Assembly (NCBI GenBank): GCA_964551295.1
Contig: CAZKDJ010000177.1
Coordinates: forward strand, 1-8,475
DNA length: 8,475 nt
Direction of reading: 5' to 3'
DNA from: JAFGED01 sp964551295
GTDB taxonomy: Bacteria > Chloroflexota > Anaerolineae > B4-G1
Positions 1 to 6,338 of this stretch are shown here, piece by piece (the stretch's first letter is position 1; each line of letters starts with the position of its first letter). A program made the translations under genes and the position numbers. The notes under the pieces were generated by a model that did no database searches, had not been told where the DNA came from, and saw nothing but the letters and a program-made list of their open reading frames with translations.

Positions 1-158
1 TCGTAACCACAGTAGACCTTGAGCGGTTTTCCCGTCTTTTCGGACTCGACCAACCGCTCGCGCAGTTCCTTCTGCATGTGCTCTTTGATCTGGTCATCGC
101 CAAAGTCTGTGCCGCGCATCAGAATGGCGACTTGTTCGTCAATTGGTATTTTGCTCAT
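1..158 (-). CDS. tyrS: Tyrosine--tRNA ligase, N-terminal fragment (runs off the window)
   Basis: Charges tRNA-Tyr with tyrosine in the cytoplasm. The minus strand from the ATG at 158-156 reads MSKIPIDEQVAILMRGTDFG, then a charged helix with the pattern ELRERL, then KPLKVYCGY at the window edge. This matches the start of bacterial TyrRS of the type whose next residues are D-P-T-A-P-D-L-H-L-G-H, the Rossmann-fold active-site entry; that part lies outside the window. Only 52 codons are present, so no catalytic residue can be checked. A purine-rich ribosome site (AGGAG at 170-174, overlapping GAGAG at 168-172) lies 9-11 bases before the ATG. The gene diverges from the membrane-protein operon. Its leader carries a leader-peptide/terminator attenuator (200-321), so it is probably controlled by tyrosyl-tRNA charging. 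Confidence 0.9.
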   Translation of the reverse strand, partial: MSKIPIDEQVAILMRGTDFGDDQIKEHMQKELRERLVESEKTGKPLKVYCGY

Positions 159-199
159 CGGATGGCTCTCTCCTGTTGGTTAGTTGGTTGATTGGTAAC

Positions 200-221
200 A
201 AAAAACCCACTTGGCGTGGGT
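200..221 (-). terminator. Intrinsic terminator in the tyrS leader (attenuator)
   Basis: Read on the minus strand, ACCCAC (221-216), loop GCCAA, GTGGGT (210-205) and then a T run to 200 form a 6-bp hairpin with a U tract. It lies between the tyrS promoter and the tyrS ATG, 41 bases before the start codon, so it would stop most tyrS transcripts unless it is prevented from forming. On the plus strand the A run precedes the hairpin, so it should not act in that direction. Its place after a Tyr-containing leader peptide marks it as an attenuator rather than a stray terminator. Confidence 0.75.
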
Positions 222-229
222 CTGGGGAA

Positions 230-281
230 GCGGATTGCAGCGCTATGCGGCGCGTGCGTCGACTGCCGCGCTACAATCCGC
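230..281 (-). promoter_or_regulatory. 14-bp stem overlapping the leader-peptide stop codon
   Basis: On the minus strand, GCGGATTGTAGCGC (281-268) pairs with GCGCTGCAATCCGC (243-230), giving 14 pairs with one G-U. An inner GCGGC/GCCGC stem is possible. The 5' arm contains the leader-peptide stop codon TAG (273-271), so a ribosome finishing the peptide would cover it, whereas one stalled at the earlier Tyr codons would leave much or all of it free. TCTG (285-282) can extend the helix by pairing with CAGA (224-221), which touches the first base of the terminator stem. A full antiterminator overlapping the terminator is not visible, so the exact switch is inference. Confidence 0.6.
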
Positions 282-321
282 CAGAATAGATATAGGTGTG
301 GAATCTCCAGGTGTGCTGCAT
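271..321 (-). CDS. Putative tyrS leader peptide (16 aa, Tyr-Ile-Tyr)
   Basis: The minus strand reads ATG at 321-319 and stops at TAG (273-271), giving MQHTWRFHTYIYSGGL. A clear Shine-Dalgarno, GAGGG, lies 7 bases before the ATG, and the frame starts about 20 bases after the predicted transcription start. The peptide has Tyr codons at positions 10 and 12 plus a Trp and a Phe, directly before a gene for tyrosyl-tRNA synthetase. Such a short frame with its own ribosome site, cognate codons near its end, a stem over its stop and a terminator behind it is the classic layout of trp/his/phe-type attenuation leaders. The peptide itself probably has no function; its translation speed is the signal. 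It is too short for ordinary gene callers. Conservation in relatives is untested. Confidence 0.65.
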   Translation of the reverse strand: MQHTWRFHTYIYSGGL

Positions 322-343
322 CAGGTTTCCCTCGGTTGGGCGA

Positions 344-371
344 ATTATACCGGAAACGGGGAAAAAGGCAA
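344..371 (-). promoter_or_regulatory. Sigma70-type promoter for the tyrS leader
   Basis: On the minus strand the -35 is TTGCCT (371-366) and the -10 is a perfect TATAAT (349-344), with a 16-base spacer. Transcription should start near 337, giving a leader of about 180 bases that contains the leader peptide, the 14-bp stem and the terminator. Confidence 0.75.
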
Positions 372-392
372 TTTACCGAGGGTAATCCCGAT

Positions 393-421
393 TTGCCCCC
401 CTTCCCCGCCCCTGGTATAAT
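393..421 (+). promoter_or_regulatory. Sigma70-type promoter for the four-gene operon
   Basis: The -35 is TTGCCC (393-398), the spacer is 17 bases, and the -10 is TATAAT (416-421) preceded by TGG, an extended -10. The start site should be near 428, leaving about 23 bases before the ATG at 451, with AGGAG at 439-443 as ribosome site. The promoter is back to back with the tyrS promoter; the two -35 boxes are 21 bases apart. Confidence 0.75.
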
Positions 422-450
422 GCCCGCGTTCGCATCACAGGAGCGTGTTT

Positions 451-1374
451 ATGGCCAGACGGATGACAAAGTGGGAGACGGATATCCGCCAAGGGATGGG
501 CGTCGGCGTGGGCTTGGCGATCTTTATCGTCGTGGTTGACATCGTATCGATCGTGCTGCTGGTTACGCGGCCGCTTTCCTTTGGGACGTTCATCCTCAGC
601 CTGGCCCTGGTCCTCAGCTTCGGTCTTTTGGCCTTGATTGTCTACTGGCTTTATGGACTGTTTCTCTCCCGCTACCTCCTCGACCGGAACGAGCTGATCA
701 TCCAATGGGGCGCAGTGCAACAGGTCATCCCCATGGGGCGGGTGGAGGCCGTGTTCACGGGCAAGGAGGTGGAGGGGCCGATCCACTTTGGCGGCGGCAG
801 GTGGCCCGGACACTGCGTCGGCTTTGGCGAGGTTCCCATCCCGGGAGGAGAACCCACGCCGACGCTGTTTTACGCCACCGTCCCCCCAAAATGGATCATC
901 TACATCGTCACCCCCGGGCTCATCTACGGCATCTCCCCCGCCCAGCGCGATGATTTTCTCGAGTCGCTGCTGAAGCGGATGGAGATGGGACCCACGCAGG
1001 TCGTGGAGCAGTCCACCATCCGGCCCGGATTCCTGAACTGGCCCATCTGGCGGGATCGGCTGGCCCTGGGCCTGCTGGGGGCTGGCATCCTGGCGGCGGT
1101 CGCCTTGATCGGCCTGCTGACCTTTAGGTATCCCGGGCTGCCGCTGCTGATTCCCCTGCACTTTGACGCGACCGGCGCCCCCGACCGGTTTGGGCCCCGG
1201 GTGCAGGTGTTTATCACCCCGCTGATCGGCCTACTGACACTGTTGCTCAACGGCACGTTGGGCGGGCTCGCTTACCAGCGCGAGCGCGTAATAAGCTACC
1301 TGCTGTGGGGCGGGGCCGTGCTCGTCCAGATACTGGTGTGGACGGCCGCCGTCGGGCTGCTGGGGAGCGTCTAG
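451..1374 (+). CDS. Membrane protein with bacterial PH-like and DUF1648-type regions
   Basis: A 307-residue integral membrane protein of unknown function. Two hydrophobic helices (about 17-39 and 43-71) are followed by a soluble part (about 74-175) that begins YLLDRNELIIQWGAVQQVIP, resembling bacterial PH domains that follow paired membrane helices; its last part has the family-like pattern with T.G..YGISPAQRDDFL. Three further helices follow (about 203-224, 251-273, 281-305). Between them, PLHFDATGAPDRFGP (235-249) is the hallmark of DUF1648 proteins. The ATG at 451 is preferred over GTG at 445 because AGGAG (439-443) sits 7 bases before it. First gene of the operon, 12 bases before the DUF92 gene. 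Family assignment is by pattern recognition and the molecular role is unknown. Confidence 0.8.
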   Translation: MARRMTKWETDIRQGMGVGVGLAIFIVVVDIVSIVLLVTRPLSFGTFILSLALVLSFGLLALIVYWLYGLFLSRYLLDRNELIIQWGAVQQVIPMGRVEAVFTGKEVEGPIHFGGGRWPGHCVGFGEVPIPGGEPTPTLFYATVPPKWIIYIVTPGLIYGISPAQRDDFLESLLKRMEMGPTQVVEQSTIRPGFLNWPIWRDRLALGLLGAGILAAVALIGLLTFRYPGLPLLIPLHFDATGAPDRFGPRVQVFITPLIGLLTLLLNGTLGGLAYQRERVISYLLWGGAVLVQILVWTAAVGLLGSV

Positions 1375-1386
1375 GCACAAACGGCG

Positions 1387-2238
1387 ATGGGCGTCTCGAT
1401 CAACAGCGTTGAACTCGTCGGCGGGTTCGCCCTTTCCCTCGCCATTGGCTTGCTCGGCTACTGGCGCGGCGCGCTAAAGGTCAGCGGCGTCGGCGGCGCG
1501 GTCGTCACCGGCACGCTCATCTTTGGACTGGGGGGGTGGGCGTGGGGTGCGCTGCTAATCGCCTTTTTCATCTCCTCCAGCGCACTCTCCTTTTACCGGG
1601 CCGGTGATAAGGAAGAGCTGGCGGAAAAGTTCGCCAAGGGCCACCGGCGCGACCTGGGCCAGGCGCTGGCCAACGGCGGCGTCGCTGCGCTGGCGGCGGT
1701 GTTTTCCCGTCTGTTCCCCCCCCTCTGTCCCCCCCAGTCCGGGGGGGAGGTACTGTGGTTTGCCGCGTGCGCGGGCGCGTTGTCGGCGGTCACCGCCGAC
1801 ACCTGGGCCACCGAGCTGGGCGTGTTGAGCCCGCATCCCCCGCGCCTGATCACCACCGGCAAGCAAGTGGACATTGGCACGTCGGGAGGCGTCACGTGGC
1901 TGGGAACGGCTGCATCGTTGGCCGGTGCGGCGTTCATCGGATCGTTGGCCGGGCTAATCCTGGGCCGGGAATGGGCCACCGCCGGGGCGCTGCTTTTGGC
2001 CGCTGCCGCGGGCGGGCTGGCGGGGTCGCTGTTCGATAGCCTGCTGGGGGCCACCGTACAGGCCATTTACTGGTGCGATACGTGCCAAAAGGAAACGGAG
2101 CGCAAGGTGCATCGCTGCGGCACGGACACACATCTGCTGCGCGGCTGGCCTTGGTTGGGGAACGACCTGGTCAACTTTTTCGCCTCCGCCGTGGGCGCAC
2201 TGGTCGCGGCGGGGGTTGGGTGGGTGCTGCTTCCCTAA
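1387..2238 (+). CDS. DUF92 family integral membrane protein
   Basis: A 283-residue polytopic membrane protein of the DUF92/TMEM19 family. Visible family motifs are the FFISSSALS segment (60-68), RRDLGQALANGGVAAL (87-102), AVTADTWATELG (134-145), ITTGKQVDIGTSGGVTWLGT (155-174) and GSLFDSLLGATVQAIYW (203-219), followed by C220-x2-C223 and C234, which look like a metal or redox knuckle. The plant relative VTE6 phosphorylates phytyl phosphate, so a prenyl-phosphate kinase-like role is possible but not shown for bacterial members. Residues 111-122 (PPLCPPQSGGEV) look inserted: they are encoded by a C-rich/G-rich repeat (1716-1747) where relatives should have a short loop. No clear ribosome site precedes the ATG, which suggests translational coupling to the gene 12 bases upstream. 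Confidence 0.88.
   Translation: MGVSINSVELVGGFALSLAIGLLGYWRGALKVSGVGGAVVTGTLIFGLGGWAWGALLIAFFISSSALSFYRAGDKEELAEKFAKGHRRDLGQALANGGVAALAAVFSRLFPPLCPPQSGGEVLWFAACAGALSAVTADTWATELGVLSPHPPRLITTGKQVDIGTSGGVTWLGTAASLAGAAFIGSLAGLILGREWATAGALLLAAAAGGLAGSLFDSLLGATVQAIYWCDTCQKETERKVHRCGTDTHLLRGWPWLGNDLVNFFASAVGALVAAGVGWVLLP
1716..1747 (+). repeat. C-run/G-run palindromic repeat read in frame in the DUF92 gene
   Basis: Eight C (1716-1723), TCTGT, seven C (1729-1735), AGTCC, seven G (1741-1747). The last two runs form a 7-bp perfect stem with a 5-base loop. The stretch encodes PPLCPPQSGG in a loop between two conserved DUF92 segments. It has the look of a short dispersed palindromic element captured in a gene without breaking its frame. 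Only one copy lies in this window, so its repeat status is inference. Confidence 0.5.
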
Positions 2239-2248
2239 AGGACGATCG

Positions 2249-3427
2249 ATGAAGAGATTTCGCTTCCGCGTCAAAGCGCTACTGATCGGCGCGTGCCTTT
2301 TCGCCTACGTCGTCCTGGGGTTCACCACTGTGCTGGAGCTCGTCGGCCGCAAGCCCCTGCCCGATCACTTGATCGAGGATTTCAACTATTACGCGCGCGC
2401 CTACAAGGACGCCTTCGAGCTCGGCGATCCCTACGCCGTGCGCGACATCGGCACGGGGTTCCTTTACCCCCCGCCGGCGCTGTTGATCGTCGGCCTCTAT
2501 GCGCGCGTCTCCTCGCTGATGCCGCGCGTCGCGCTGCTCGGCGCGACTAACATCCTCCTCGTCTCGCTGATGGTCTACGCCGTCGGGCAGCGCCACGGCT
2601 ACACCCTCTCCGATATCTGGTGGTGGTTCCCGCTGGCCCTCGGTTTTGCGCCGTTCCTGGAGACGCTGCTGCTGGGCCAGATCAACGTGATGACCCACTT
2701 TGGCATTTTGCTCCTGTTCCTGTGGCAGGACGTGCGCCCGCTTTTGGGCGGCGCGGGCCTGGCGCTGGGCATCGTCACCAAGGTGACGCCGCTCGCTTTC
2801 CTCGGCTATCTGCTGGCCAGGCGCAAGCTGAAGGCCATCGCCGGCACAGTGGTGGGCTTGGCCGTCTTTTGCCTGCTGGCGGGATGGATCTTTGGCTGGC
2901 ACACGTTCGCCTCCTTCTTTGACGTTTTCAAGCAACTGCTGGAGGCGTTCCCTCTTGACCCGAACTCGCATTCCTTCGTCGCCGTGCTGAACAGGCTCGT
3001 ACCGCTGCCCTACGAGACGCTGATGGTCATCCACAGATGGCTGACGGTTTACATGATCGCCGTCTTTGTCCTCAGCGGCATCCTCACCACCCTCACGCGC
3101 GAACGTGAACCCCTGTTCATCATTCTCTGCTTTGGCCTGGCGCTCGTGCCCAACGTGATGTGGTACCATCACTATGTCTTTTTCCTCCTGCCCGTCATCG
3201 TCTGGCTGGCCTGGCGGCGCAAGCATCCGGCGGTGGTGGCCTGGTGCTTTGTCGGACTCACGCTGATCCAGATGGACAGGCTGTACAGCTTCCTCCAGCT
3301 GACCAACGGCGCACTGGCTCACGGTTTCGGACACTTGTCCATTTTGATGATCTTGGTGGGGCAACTGTGCCGGACCCGTCGTCTTTTGAAAAGCAAGCCG
3401 CGCCTCTGGAAATTGCTCAGGCGGTAA
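2249..3427 (+). CDS. Glycosyltransferase family 87 (DUF2029) membrane protein
   Basis: A 392-residue polytopic membrane enzyme of the GT-C type. Family members such as mycobacterial PimE transfer mannose from polyprenyl-phosphate-mannose on the outer face of the membrane. The first helix (about 8-28) is followed by IEDFNYYARAYKDAFELGDPY (from about 42), whose D44 sits at the expected catalytic position. Other family-like motifs are FLYPPPALL (71-79), LLGQINVM (141-148), IVTKVTPLAFLGYLL (175-189), NSHSF (229-233) and WYHHYVFFLLP (305-315). The C-terminus is strongly basic. The ATG at 2249 is chosen because AAGGA (2238-2242) lies 6 bases upstream; the GTG at 2216 would overlap the DUF92 gene. 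It starts 10 bases after that gene. The sugar and acceptor cannot be read from the sequence. Confidence 0.85.
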   Translation: MKRFRFRVKALLIGACLFAYVVLGFTTVLELVGRKPLPDHLIEDFNYYARAYKDAFELGDPYAVRDIGTGFLYPPPALLIVGLYARVSSLMPRVALLGATNILLVSLMVYAVGQRHGYTLSDIWWWFPLALGFAPFLETLLLGQINVMTHFGILLLFLWQDVRPLLGGAGLALGIVTKVTPLAFLGYLLARRKLKAIAGTVVGLAVFCLLAGWIFGWHTFASFFDVFKQLLEAFPLDPNSHSFVAVLNRLVPLPYETLMVIHRWLTVYMIAVFVLSGILTTLTREREPLFIILCFGLALVPNVMWYHHYVFFLLPVIVWLAWRRKHPAVVAWCFVGLTLIQMDRLYSFLQLTNGALAHGFGHLSILMILVGQLCRTRRLLKSKPRLWKLLRR

Positions 3428-3433
3428 GAGTCA

Positions 3434-6208
3434 ATGTCCGCCCCGCTGCTCAAGACCAAGACCTACCTACCTCACGTCCGGCCAAGGCTAGTATCGCGCC
3501 AGCGTCTGATCGAGCGGTTGAACGCGGGACTGGGGCGCAAATTGACCCTCATCTCTGCCCCCGCCGGGTTCGGCAAGACCACGCTGACGAGCGCCTGGGT
3601 TCGGCAGATCGAGCGGCCGGTGGCATGGCTCTCGTTGGACCGGGGGGATAACGACCCCGTCCAGTTCTGGCGCTATGTCGTCGCCGCCCTGCAGACTGCC
3701 GATGGTTCGATTGGCGAGACCGTGCTGGCCGCGCTACAGTCTCCCCAGCTCCCTCCCCTGGAACCCCTGGTGACAGCGTTGATCAACAACATGGCAGCCA
3801 TCTCCACCCCCCTCGTCCTCGTTCTCGACGACTACCACGTCATCGAGAACGAGGCCATACACAACAGCGTGAACTTTTTGCTCGACTATTTGCCTCGCCA
3901 ACTACACGTGGTTATCACCACCCGGGCCGATCTGCCGCTCTCCCTGGCCCGCCGCCGGGGCCGTGCGGAGCTGAACGAGTTGCGCGCGGCTGACCTGCGC
4001 TTCACAATCGAAGAGACGACCGAGTTCCTCAACACGCACATGGGCCTGGATCTATCGAAAGAGGACACCGCTGCCCTGGAGCATCGGACCGAGGGCTGGA
4101 TCGTCGGGCTGCAAATGGCCGCGCTCTCCATGCAGAGGATGGACGACAGACACCGCTTTGTCGCTACCTTCACCGGAGACGATCGCTACGTCGTGGATTA
4201 CCTGGTCGAAGAAGTGCTCCAGCAACAGCCTGCTCATATCCAGACCTTTTTGCTGCAAACGTCGATCCTGGAGCGCCTGTGCGGCCCGCTGTGCGATGTG
4301 ATTGGAGACTGGAGATTGAAGACTGAGCAAGAGGGTCAATCTCCGGTCTCCAATCTCCAATCCCAAACCATCCTGGAACACCTCGAATCCGCCAACCTCT
4401 TTACCATCCCGCTGGATAACCAACGTCACTGGTACCGCTACCATCACCTCTTTGCCGACCTGCTGCGCCATCGGCTGAACCGGTCGCTCGACGCGCAGGC
4501 GATCACCTCGCTTCACCAAAGGGCCAGCGAGTGGTTCGAACGAGAGGGATTGATAGCCGAGGCGGTGTCCTACGCGTTATCATCGGGTGACTATACTTGT
4601 GCTGCCGAGCTGATCGAGCGGCACGTGTTGACCCTGTTCTATAGAAGCGAGACTGTCCTGGCCCACAATTGGCTAAGAGCCCTACCGGAGGACAGCGTCC
4701 GCGCGCGCCCGCTGCTGTGCGCCGTCTACGCTGCGTGCAAGATGCTTGCATCCCGGGACTCCACCGAATCTCCCAAACTCTGGACGCCCGTCGAAGGGTG
4801 GCTGCAGGCCGCCGACGCCGCGCTGGCGTCTCAGTCGCAAACGCAGCCGCGGGACGCATCCCTCGATGACGTCGTGAGTGGCTTTGTGGCCAAGGTTCGC
4901 GCGTACCTGGCCCAGTTCCGTGGCGACGCCCCTCAGACGGTCGTCGATCTCTCGCGGCAGGCCCTGGAGAGCCTCCCCGAAGACGACCTGATGTTCCGCA
5001 GCGCCCTGGCCTACAACCTTGGGGTCGCCTACCTGAGGCTCGGCGACAGGGATGCCGCAAGAGGCGCGTTTGAGCAGGCCGAGCGGATTGGAAAAGCCAG
5101 CCACGACCTGTTCAACGCCTCCGCTGGGATCGGGTGGCAGGCGGAGCTCACGCGGACAGACGGACGGCTGCGCGAGGCGGCCGAGATGTGCCGGAAAGGC
5201 CTCGAAGCCATATCCAGCCTGGCCGACGGGCGCCCCGTGCCCTACGCCGGGACCATCTATGTCACACTGGGCAGCGTGCTATCCGAGTGGTGCCAGTTCG
5301 CAGAGGCGACCGATGCACTGACCAAGGGCTTGGCGATGCTCGAGCTGACCAGTGCGCCCCAATCTCGACAACGGGGTTACATCGAGATGGCCACCATCAA
5401 GCAGGCTCAAGGCGAGATGGCGCAAGCCCTGGCCTTTTTGGAGCGGGCGGAGCAAGTGTGGCCAGAAAGAGGGGAGTTTATCGACAGCTTGCGGGCGCGC
5501 GCCTGGCTCCGGCAGGCAGATCGTGAGGATCGTTATTTGGACGATGCCGTTCAATGGGCGCGCGGGCTGGATATTCGGCTAGAGGACGGCGGCGACGTGT
5601 ATGACCCGGTACGGCTTACCCTGGCCCGCGTGATTCTGGCCCAGCATCGAATGCAATCCACATCTGAGTTATCCAACCCGAACCATCTCTGGCGCTTTCT
5701 GGACGAGCAACTCGAACTCGCCCACGAAAAAGGCCAGTTGGGATGGGAGATCGAGGTTTCGATCCTGCAGGCACTGGCCCGGCAGGCCCTGGGGGACACC
5801 GACCAAGCCATCGCCATCCTACAACACGCACTGACCCTGGCCGAGCCAGAGGGCTATGCCCGCATCTTTGTGGACGAACCGATAGAAGAACTGCTGCGAC
5901 AGACGGCATCGCGGGGCATCGTGTCGGGTCACGTGAACAAGCTGCTGGATGCATTTGGAGTACGCGGGCACGGGAGCAAGAGAGAGGTACCCACTCATAC
6001 CCCCACACTCACAGAACCCCTGACTCCGCGCGAGCGCGAAGTGCTGCAACTCATCGTCTCCGGCGCCTCCAACCCCGAGATTGCGCAAAAGCTGTTCATC
6101 ACCGTCAACACGGTCAAGCGACACGTCACCAACATCCTCGGCAAGCTCGAGGTGAGCAACCGCACCCAGGCCGCCGTGCGCGCACGGGAGCTGGGCCTGG
6201 TCGAGTAG
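3434..6208 (+). CDS. MalT-like LuxR-family transcriptional regulator (STAND ATPase)
   Basis: A 924-residue signal-transducing ATPase and DNA-binding protein, close to MalT (about 900 residues). The N-terminus LLKTKTYLP.VRP is typical of the family. Walker A is SAPAGFGKTTL (41-51) and Walker B is LVLVLDDYHVIEN (127-139). The NB-ARC-like arm (HRTEGWIVGLQMAALSM, LQTSILERLCGPL) and the winged-helix part (YRYHHLFADLLRHRL) follow. The middle (about 375-840) is helical and TPR-like, the usual inducer-binding region. A GerE/LuxR helix-turn-helix ends the protein (861-924: LTPREREVLQLI, SNPEIAQKLFIT, NTVKRHVTNILGKL). Residues about 289-309 are encoded by a palindromic repeat (4300-4355) and look inserted between the LCD.I and ILEHLESANLF motifs. 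The start is 6 bases after the GT87 stop, which suggests coupled translation. The ligand and target genes are unknown. Confidence 0.93.
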   Translation: MSAPLLKTKTYLPHVRPRLVSRQRLIERLNAGLGRKLTLISAPAGFGKTTLTSAWVRQIERPVAWLSLDRGDNDPVQFWRYVVAALQTADGSIGETVLAALQSPQLPPLEPLVTALINNMAAISTPLVLVLDDYHVIENEAIHNSVNFLLDYLPRQLHVVITTRADLPLSLARRRGRAELNELRAADLRFTIEETTEFLNTHMGLDLSKEDTAALEHRTEGWIVGLQMAALSMQRMDDRHRFVATFTGDDRYVVDYLVEEVLQQQPAHIQTFLLQTSILERLCGPLCDVIGDWRLKTEQEGQSPVSNLQSQTILEHLESANLFTIPLDNQRHWYRYHHLFADLLRHRLNRSLDAQAITSLHQRASEWFEREGLIAEAVSYALSSGDYTCAAELIERHVLTLFYRSETVLAHNWLRALPEDSVRARPLLCAVYAACKMLASRDSTESPKLWTPVEGWLQAADAALASQSQTQPRDASLDDVVSGFVAKVRAYLAQFRGDAPQTVVDLSRQALESLPEDDLMFRSALAYNLGVAYLRLGDRDAARGAFEQAERIGKASHDLFNASAGIGWQAELTRTDGRLREAAEMCRKGLEAISSLADGRPVPYAGTIYVTLGSVLSEWCQFAEATDALTKGLAMLELTSAPQSRQRGYIEMATIKQAQGEMAQALAFLERAEQVWPERGEFIDSLRARAWLRQADREDRYLDDAVQWARGLDIRLEDGGDVYDPVRLTLARVILAQHRMQSTSELSNPNHLWRFLDEQLELAHEKGQLGWEIEVSILQALARQALGDTDQAIAILQHALTLAEPEGYARIFVDEPIEELLRQTASRGIVSGHVNKLLDAFGVRGHGSKREVPTHTPTLTEPLTPREREVLQLIVSGASNPEIAQKLFITVNTVKRHVTNILGKLEVSNRTQAAVRARELGLVE
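4300..4355 (+). repeat. 20-bp inverted repeat read in frame inside the regulator gene
   Basis: The left arm GATTGGAGACTGGAGATTGA (4300-4319) and the right arm (4336-4355) are inverted copies matching at 19 of 20 positions, with the single difference a G-U pair in RNA; the loop is 16 bases. A further CTCCAATC (4356-4363 region) continues the pattern. The stretch encodes IGDWRLKTEQEGQSPVSNLQ. The GGAGATT/AATCTCC unit looks unlike the surrounding codon use and sits in a loop between two conserved MalT-like motifs, as expected for a small palindromic element tolerated in frame. Confidence 0.7.
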
Positions 6209-6226
6209 CCGACTTACTACCACCAA

Positions 6227-6244
6227 ATCACCCCCCTGGGTGAT
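6227..6244. promoter_or_regulatory. Perfect inverted repeat ATCACCC-N4-GGGTGAT after the regulator gene
   Basis: ATCACCC (6227-6233), loop CCCT, GGGTGAT (6238-6244) is a perfect 7-bp dyad, 19 bases after the regulator stop codon and before the strong terminator. No T run follows, so it is not a terminator by itself. It could be an operator for the adjacent LuxR-type regulator or part of the 3' end structure of its mRNA. Confidence 0.45.
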
Positions 6245-6253
6245 GACAATACG

Positions 6254-6296
6254 ACCGATTGCCTGGTACATTGTATGTACCCTGGCAATCGGTTTT
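6254..6296 (+). terminator. Strong two-step hairpin terminator of the operon
   Basis: ACCGATTGCC (6254-6263) pairs perfectly with GGCAATCGGT (6284-6293). Inside it, GGTACA (6265-6270) pairs with TGTACC (6276-6281) around the loop TTGTA, separated by a small internal loop. A short T run (6293-6296) follows. It lies 45 bases after the regulator gene and before the small gene, so the 117-codon frame that starts at 6240 and crosses it is unlikely to be translated in full. Confidence 0.7.
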
Positions 6297-6338
6297 GCAC
6301 ATATGGCGCTCGTAACGGGAGCCCCAAAAAGAGGTGAG

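Noticed and set aside
159..337. T-box riboswitch in the tyrS leader
   Set aside because: The leader lacks the conserved T-box sequence (GGUGGNACCGCG type) and specifier-loop layout. A short translated frame with its own ribosome site explains it better.
445..450. GTG start six bases upstream of the first operon gene
   Set aside because: AGGAG at 439-443 is too close to GTG 445 but ideally spaced for ATG 451.
373..1161. Long minus-strand open frame opposite the PH-like protein gene
   Set aside because: It is a shadow of GC-rich coding sequence: a low-complexity Gln/Arg/Asp/Gly-rich product with no recognisable fold pattern, antisense to a gene with clear family motifs.
2279..3364. 361-codon minus-strand frame opposite the glycosyltransferase
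   Set aside because: A charged, His/Gln/Arg-rich shadow of a hydrophobic membrane-protein gene; it has no family features.
6240..6338. N-terminal extension MMTIRPIAWYIVCTLAIGF of the small protein as a signal peptide or membrane anchor
   Set aside because: The hydrophobic look comes from reading through the terminator hairpin 6254-6296. A good ribosome site lies directly before the ATGs at 6339/6342, and family members start near there.
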